Below are positions 59,533 through 64,000 of a DNA stretch of 64,000 nt, one piece after another. Source of the stretch: Candidatus Mycoplasma mahonii (lineage in GTDB: Bacteria; Bacillota_I; Bacilli_A; Mycoplasmatales; Metamycoplasmataceae); NCBI RefSeq assembly GCF_030550815.1, contig NZ_CP114583.1, forward strand, positions 633,818-697,817, read 5' to 3'. Each line of letters starts with the position of its first letter. Within the stretch, counting starts at the first letter, position 1. Made by a program: the position numbers and the translations under genes. The notes beneath the pieces are model-generated. The model saw nothing but the letters and a program-made list of their open reading frames with translations. It had not been told where the DNA came from and made no database searches.

Positions 59533-60816
59533 ATGAAAAATAAAATAATATCAATTGGGATAATATCTGCAATTGCAGCACCATCAGCATTACTTATTTC
59601 ATGCGGAGATTCAACACAAAAGAAATTAGATAAAGACCAAGGATTGACTATTAGTTATTGACCAGATATTGATCCTGCAATCTCTTTAGGGGCTAAAATT
59701 AAAACATCAGCATTTTCTGGAGGCCATAGTGCCACATGATTTACTGGCACAAAATTTGAGGATAGAATCCAAAATCTAATTCAAAATAGACCTTTATGAG
59801 ATGTCGATACAATTGACGAAGAGTATTGAAGAAACTTAAATGGAGGAAAACCAGTAGGCCTCGTCTATGAAAAATGAGTAGAAACACCACAAAAAGGTTT
59901 TTTAGCAAGTGATCCTAACATTGTCCCCATTGAATTTGATTATAACTCAGGAATTGCAAATGAAAAATATCATTGAAAAGTGATTGGCGATGAAAATGTT
60001 AATGAAGTCTTACTTCAAAACAAAGGAGATGTTAACTATATAAATACATCTGATTTGTATCAAATTAGAGATATGGGTGAAATTCTTAAAAAAGCTGCAA
60101 GCGAATTAGATAAAGCTTTTGACGAAACAAAGTATTCCATTAAAGCAAAACAAGTAATTGAAGAAACTAATAAACATTGATCAGAATTTGCCAAATTACA
60201 AGGAAGCGATGTTCCTATTGATGAAAATAAACATGAATGAATTAATGATGATATTGATAAAAATCAAACCCTTTTAATTATCAATATAAAGACTGGTGCC
60301 GTTAGTGCTGGATCAAATGATACTGTTGCTTTTTCAACTCCATCAATTCAAAAAGAGGCTTATACAAAGACACACTTTAGGATGCCTAATTTAAATAAAG
60401 AACAATTTAATATTTTAGCGAAAGGCAATAATCTTAAAAATGACGGTCATGCTGTAGTTGCAAGCGCAACAAATAACGGAGTATATTTTCCAAATTATGA
60501 ACAAAACCCATTGCCTCAATCGTTTTGAAGTTCGTGAGATAATAAAATAGATAAAATAGTTATTGGTGTTTCTCCTAGTGAAGTGGATAATATAAATATA
60601 CAAACCATAATATCAAACTACCCTTTTATCACAAATCTTATGAAAGGCAGTAATGGATTAACAAGCAATAATGCCGTGATTATGGACACATATCTTGCTG
60701 GATCAGGCGCTTATGGATTCAGAATGCCAATAGGTCAAAATGTATTTATTGACAAAATCGCTAAGGCATTTTACGATGTTGATGTTGATTCAGACGTACT
60801 AAAATGAGATTTTTAA
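59533..60816 (+). CDS. Lipoprotein, substrate-binding component of an ABC importer
   Basis: A 427-aa lipoprotein: signal MKNKIISIGIISAIAAPSALLISC with Cys24 as lipid site. About ten TGAs read as Trp. The mature protein has no motif I can name, but it starts an operon with two FecCD permeases and an ATPase, so it probably captures the ligand (iron complex, haem or cobalamin) outside the cell. Its last codons overlap the next gene by 13 bases. Confidence 0.8.
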
Positions 60817-61799
60817 ATAAAGTTAGTTACAAAAACACATTATTAATTATATTTCTAATCTTCTTAACATTTTTCTTTATTTTATTGGGCCTCATTTTTG
60901 ATGTTGTGAAAAAGACGCCTTCACAAGTTTATAGCGCTGTTTTTCACTACAATTCTTCAAACCCTTATCAATACGAGATACGTCATAGACTATTAATACT
61001 GACTGCCATGATTCTCTGCATTGTAGCACTAAGTGTTGGAGGATTATTGATGCAGACAATCTCAAGAAACGCCTTGGCATCTCCTGGTGTTATGGGTATG
61101 ATGGGAGCTATAAAACTCGGAGCTACAATTCTTTTATTAACTGGTATATCTATTCCATTGCTTGGTAAACAAGCATTATTGATGATATTTGGATCGATAC
61201 CTATTTTATTTTTATTTATGATATTGAAATTTTCAAAAATCAGAATATCTGGTATTTCTATTATTTTTATTGGTGTTGCTTTAGGAGTTGTTTTTTCTTC
61301 TATTGAATGATTCGTTATGTACAACAACGAAGAGGGTGCATTATTTGTAAGAACCTTTGTTGATTCTAATTTCACTCTTGTTTCAAAAACAAATTTATTT
61401 ATATTAAGTTGATTTGTAACTATACCCATTTTATTATCATTATTATTTTCTAGGCAATTTACAATATTGTCTGTTGGTGATTCGCTATCAACAGCAACAG
61501 GGAACAATGCAAATAGAGTACGAATGTTTGGATTTGCACTGGTCATTATTATGGCTCCTGTCACAATTATTATTGGAGGCAATTTGTTATTTGCCGGAAT
61601 TATTGCACCAAATATTGCTAAGCTATTGATCAAAAATAAGAAATTTCTTCAACTTCTAATTACCACGATTTTGATCAGTATAATTATTATTTGCTTGACA
61701 TCAATTATGTCAGCATATATAACAATAAATGTGGGTTCACTCCTTAATGTAATCGCTGCTCCAATATTCATTATATTAGCAAGGAGACATCATGAATAA
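60804..61799 (+). CDS. FecCD-family ABC permease 1
   Basis: A 331-aa membrane protein with about 9-10 hydrophobic segments. Family signatures are GGLLMQTISRNALASPGVMGM and the late GNLLFAGIIAPNIAKLL. Three TGAs read as Trp. Overlaps the binding protein by 13 bases and the second permease by 8. Confidence 0.88.
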
Positions 61800-62817
61800 A
61801 TGTTTAGTATTCTTTAAAAATATAAGATTAAGTTGAATTAACTCGACTGTGAGTAAGAGGTTTTTTATTTCAGTTGCCATTATATCATTTTTTATATTTC
61901 TTATTGGATTTGGTCTTGTATTCATTGATACTATTGGAGGCTTTGATACTTATGCAATATTAAAATATAGATTACCGCGAATGCCCTTATTAATTATTAT
62001 GGGTGTGGGAACACCCTTAAGTGCTTTGCTAATTCAAAAAATTACCAGAAATAATCTTGCTGATGCAGGTCTTATTGGAATATCTCATTCAGGTGTATTT
62101 GCATTATCAATTATTTCTATATATGCACCAAGTATTATTAATCCAATCAATAATACATTAACCATTAGCCTAATTACTCCATTAATCATTGGTGTTTCTG
62201 CATTTATCACAATGATTATGTTATATGTCTTGTCAATCAAACAAGGAGTATCCCCAGAAAGAGTCATTCTTATGGGAATTGGACTACACATTTTTTTCTC
62301 TGGCGCGGCTACATTAGTTGTTTTTTTCAATAATGGGTATGAAATCAGTTTTTTTACTCGTTACCTCATGGGTTTTATTGAGAAGAAGCCTGTATTATTG
62401 TGAATTGTATCAGCAACAATTATTGTATGTGTCATCATTTTCACATGGATCATTGGCAAGAAACTGGACATTTTAGAATCTGACGAGAACATGGCAAGGT
62501 CTGTGGGGATTAGGGTTGAATTACTAAAGTTTGTTGTTTTTGTAGTTGTAGCATTAGCTATTGGAGCTACAGTATCAAGTGTTGGATCGGTTGCATTGTT
62601 GGGCTTGTTCGTACCTAATATTGCAAGATCATTAGTTGGTAGTAAGACTAGGAGCTTACTCATTGTATCTTCGTTATTTGGAATTATGTTTGTTTTTTTA
62701 GCGCAATTTATTAACGTTAACTGATCTCACGTATCAGCACCAATTGGAATTCTGCTACAAATTCTTATTGCACCATACTTTATCTATAAAATATTTAAGA
62801 GGTCAAATAATGTTTAA
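61792..62817 (+). CDS. FecCD-family ABC permease 2
   Basis: A 341-aa partner permease. It has PLSALLIQKITRNNLADAGLIGI near the N-terminus and GSVALLGLFVPNIARSLVG near the C-terminus, the coupling-helix region of the family. The start ATG 61792 has AAGGAG upstream, inside the end of permease 1. Together they should form a heterodimeric channel. Confidence 0.88.
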
Positions 62818-63607
62818 CATAAAAAATATAAATTTTAAATACTCGAAAAAAACAATAATAGAAAAAATTTCCGCTTCATTTAAGCAGAATGCTTTTACAT
62901 CTATTTTAGGTCCTAATGGATCTGGAAAAACCACATTAATTAAGATTATGATGAAATTGTTAAAACAACAAAAAGGCGAGATTGATATTGATGATAAAAA
63001 TATTTCAACATTTAAGTCCAAGGAGTATGCCAAAAAAGTTGCTTATATTCCTCAACAAATTACCTTCCCCGTTGGCACAACTGTTTTTGATTTTGTTGCC
63101 TATGGTCGTAACCCGCATACCAACATCATCGGAATGATCACAAATGAAGATAAGACAAAAGTCAAAGAAGCACTAGAATTGTGTGGGATAAGCCATTTAC
63201 AAGATAAATTTATAACCCTCCTTTCTGGAGGTCAAAAACAAATGTGTGCCATTGCTTTAACAATGGCACAAGATGCTCAAATTATTTTATTGGATGAACC
63301 TAATTCTTATCTTGATATATATCATGTTGATGAAATTATGACCATTTTAAAGCATTTAATTAACACACATAACAAGACAATTATTTTAACTATTCATGAT
63401 ATTAATCAAGCTAGCAAATTTTCTGATTATATTCTAATGATGAGTAAAGGAAAAATTGTTGATTTTGATACTCCAATCAAAGTAATCACTAAGAAAAATC
63501 TTAAGAATACTTTTCACGTTAATGCAAAGATAATCAAAAATGAGGGCAAGCCATTCATACTAAACTATACACGTTATGAAGAAGATCATGCAAAAGATGA
63601 CATATAA
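62810..63607 (+). CDS. ABC importer ATPase, FecE/BtuD type
   Basis: A 265-aa ATPase. Walker A GPNGSGKTT (about 35-43), Q-loop IPQQITFPVG, signature LLSGGQKQ, Walker B IILLDEPNSYLD and the switch His in LTIHDINQ. Start 62810 follows AAGAGG, 8 bases inside permease 2; an upstream frame opening is not needed. It powers the two permeases. Confidence 0.93.
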   Translation: MFNIKNINFKYSKKTIIEKISASFKQNAFTSILGPNGSGKTTLIKIMMKLLKQQKGEIDIDDKNISTFKSKEYAKKVAYIPQQITFPVGTTVFDFVAYGRNPHTNIIGMITNEDKTKVKEALELCGISHLQDKFITLLSGGQKQMCAIALTMAQDAQIILLDEPNSYLDIYHVDEIMTILKHLINTHNKTIILTIHDINQASKFSDYILMMSKGKIVDFDTPIKVITKKNLKNTFHVNAKIIKNEGKPFILNYTRYEEDHAKDDI

Positions 63608-63617
63608 GGAACAATAA

Positions 63618-63983
63618 ATGAAATTAAAATACTATGGAGAATACCCAAATGTTCAAGAGGCAATCAAATATTATGAAAAAATATTTGATTTTGATGTAAT
63701 TAAAAATACAAAAACTCATGGCAATATTTTACTGTATTATCAAATAACTTTGTTGTTACATAATGAAAGTAGTTTTAGAGCAAAACCAGGTTATTATATT
63801 ATTAAATTTGATGATGATGAAGCAGATAAGTATATGTCTGCCGTCAAAAAGATAAAGGCCAGTAACTCCGTTCAAATAAGTATTGATATGCATGCAGGCA
63901 AATGAGGCACAACATTTTTTGAATTTCTTGACCAATATGGATACATGTGAGATTTAGAAATAAATTCATCTGCTTTATTTTAA
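63618..63983 (+). CDS. VOC-superfamily protein (PhnB/glyoxalase-like)
   Basis: A 121-aa protein beginning MKLKYYGEYPNVQEAIKYYEKIF, the usual opening of PhnB-like vicinal-oxygen-chelate proteins, with a matching EFLDQYGYMWDLEI end. Two TGAs read as Trp. Ten bases after the ATPase gene, AAGGAAC upstream, so likely part of the uptake operon. Function not predictable; several classic VOC metal ligands are not evident. Confidence 0.75.
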
Positions 63984-64000
63984 TCCAAAATAATTAAGAA

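Noticed and set aside
60983-61633. 216-codon minus-strand ORF within the FecCD permease gene
   Set aside because: It mirrors a membrane protein on the plus strand that has clear family motifs and operon overlaps.

Overview
The window comes from a wall-less, A+T-rich mollicute (mycoplasma-like) that reads UGA as tryptophan. Nearly every conserved gene (ymdB, recA, rpoB, rpoC, tpiA, pgk, thyA, lysS, valS and others) is full length only if in-frame TGA codons are read through, and these fall at family Trp positions. A tRNA-Trp(CCA), lipobox lipoproteins with a conserved N-terminus, an S66 peptidase and a long (about 1430 aa) RpoC fit a mycoplasma. I do not name a species.

Layout: 1-806, end of a surface protein gene. 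1110-5937, 16S-23S rRNA operon on the minus strand, with no 5S and no spacer tRNA. 6152-9069 (minus), yqeG, cinA, recA, ymdB. 10022-15530 (minus), a pgk-tpiA-gpmI glycolytic operon between two lipoprotein genes. 16483-16643, two tRNAs. 16715-24521, rpoB-rpoC. 24652-28639, S66 peptidase, a decayed gene, thiol peroxidase and a MATE exporter. 28963-31474, Fic protein and thyA-folA. 31549-38250, tRNAs, a dCMP deaminase, rsmE, lysS, a HAD phosphatase, a YkpA/YbiT-type ABC-F protein, a broken HIT gene, SRP RNA and a small conserved gene. 38627-43425, dusB followed by an accessory pocket: a nuclease-like protein overlapping an SF2 helicase (a Hachiman/AbpAB-like pair), flanked by broken genes. 43455-46083, T-box and valS. 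45814-59272, three tandem copies of a 3.4-5.5 kb unit, each with the valS 3' end and a large repeat lipoprotein gene in the opposite direction. 59478-63983, a FecCD-type metal/cofactor uptake operon.

How genes work together: thyA, folA and the dCMP deaminase form a dTMP route (dCMP to dUMP to dTMP, with folate recycling). pgk, tpiA and gpmI cover the middle of glycolysis. recA/cinA, rpoBC, lysS, valS, rsmE, dusB and SRP RNA are housekeeping. The lipoprotein tandem array is the likely antigen-variation locus: repeat number differs per copy (about 7, 15 and 11 units), and each promoter carries a different number of TTATG pentamers between a TTAACA -35-like box and a TATAAT -10 box.

The most notable points are (1) the tandem lipoprotein/valS-tail array with its promoter pentamer repeats, (2) the overlapping HamA-like/helicase gene pair, (3) a recurring TATAAT-N6-ATG start architecture that suggests leaderless mRNAs, and (4) a dispersed ~320 bp repeat found just upstream of three unrelated genes. 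Start sites, RNA ends and promoter calls were read by eye; no database or folding program was used.
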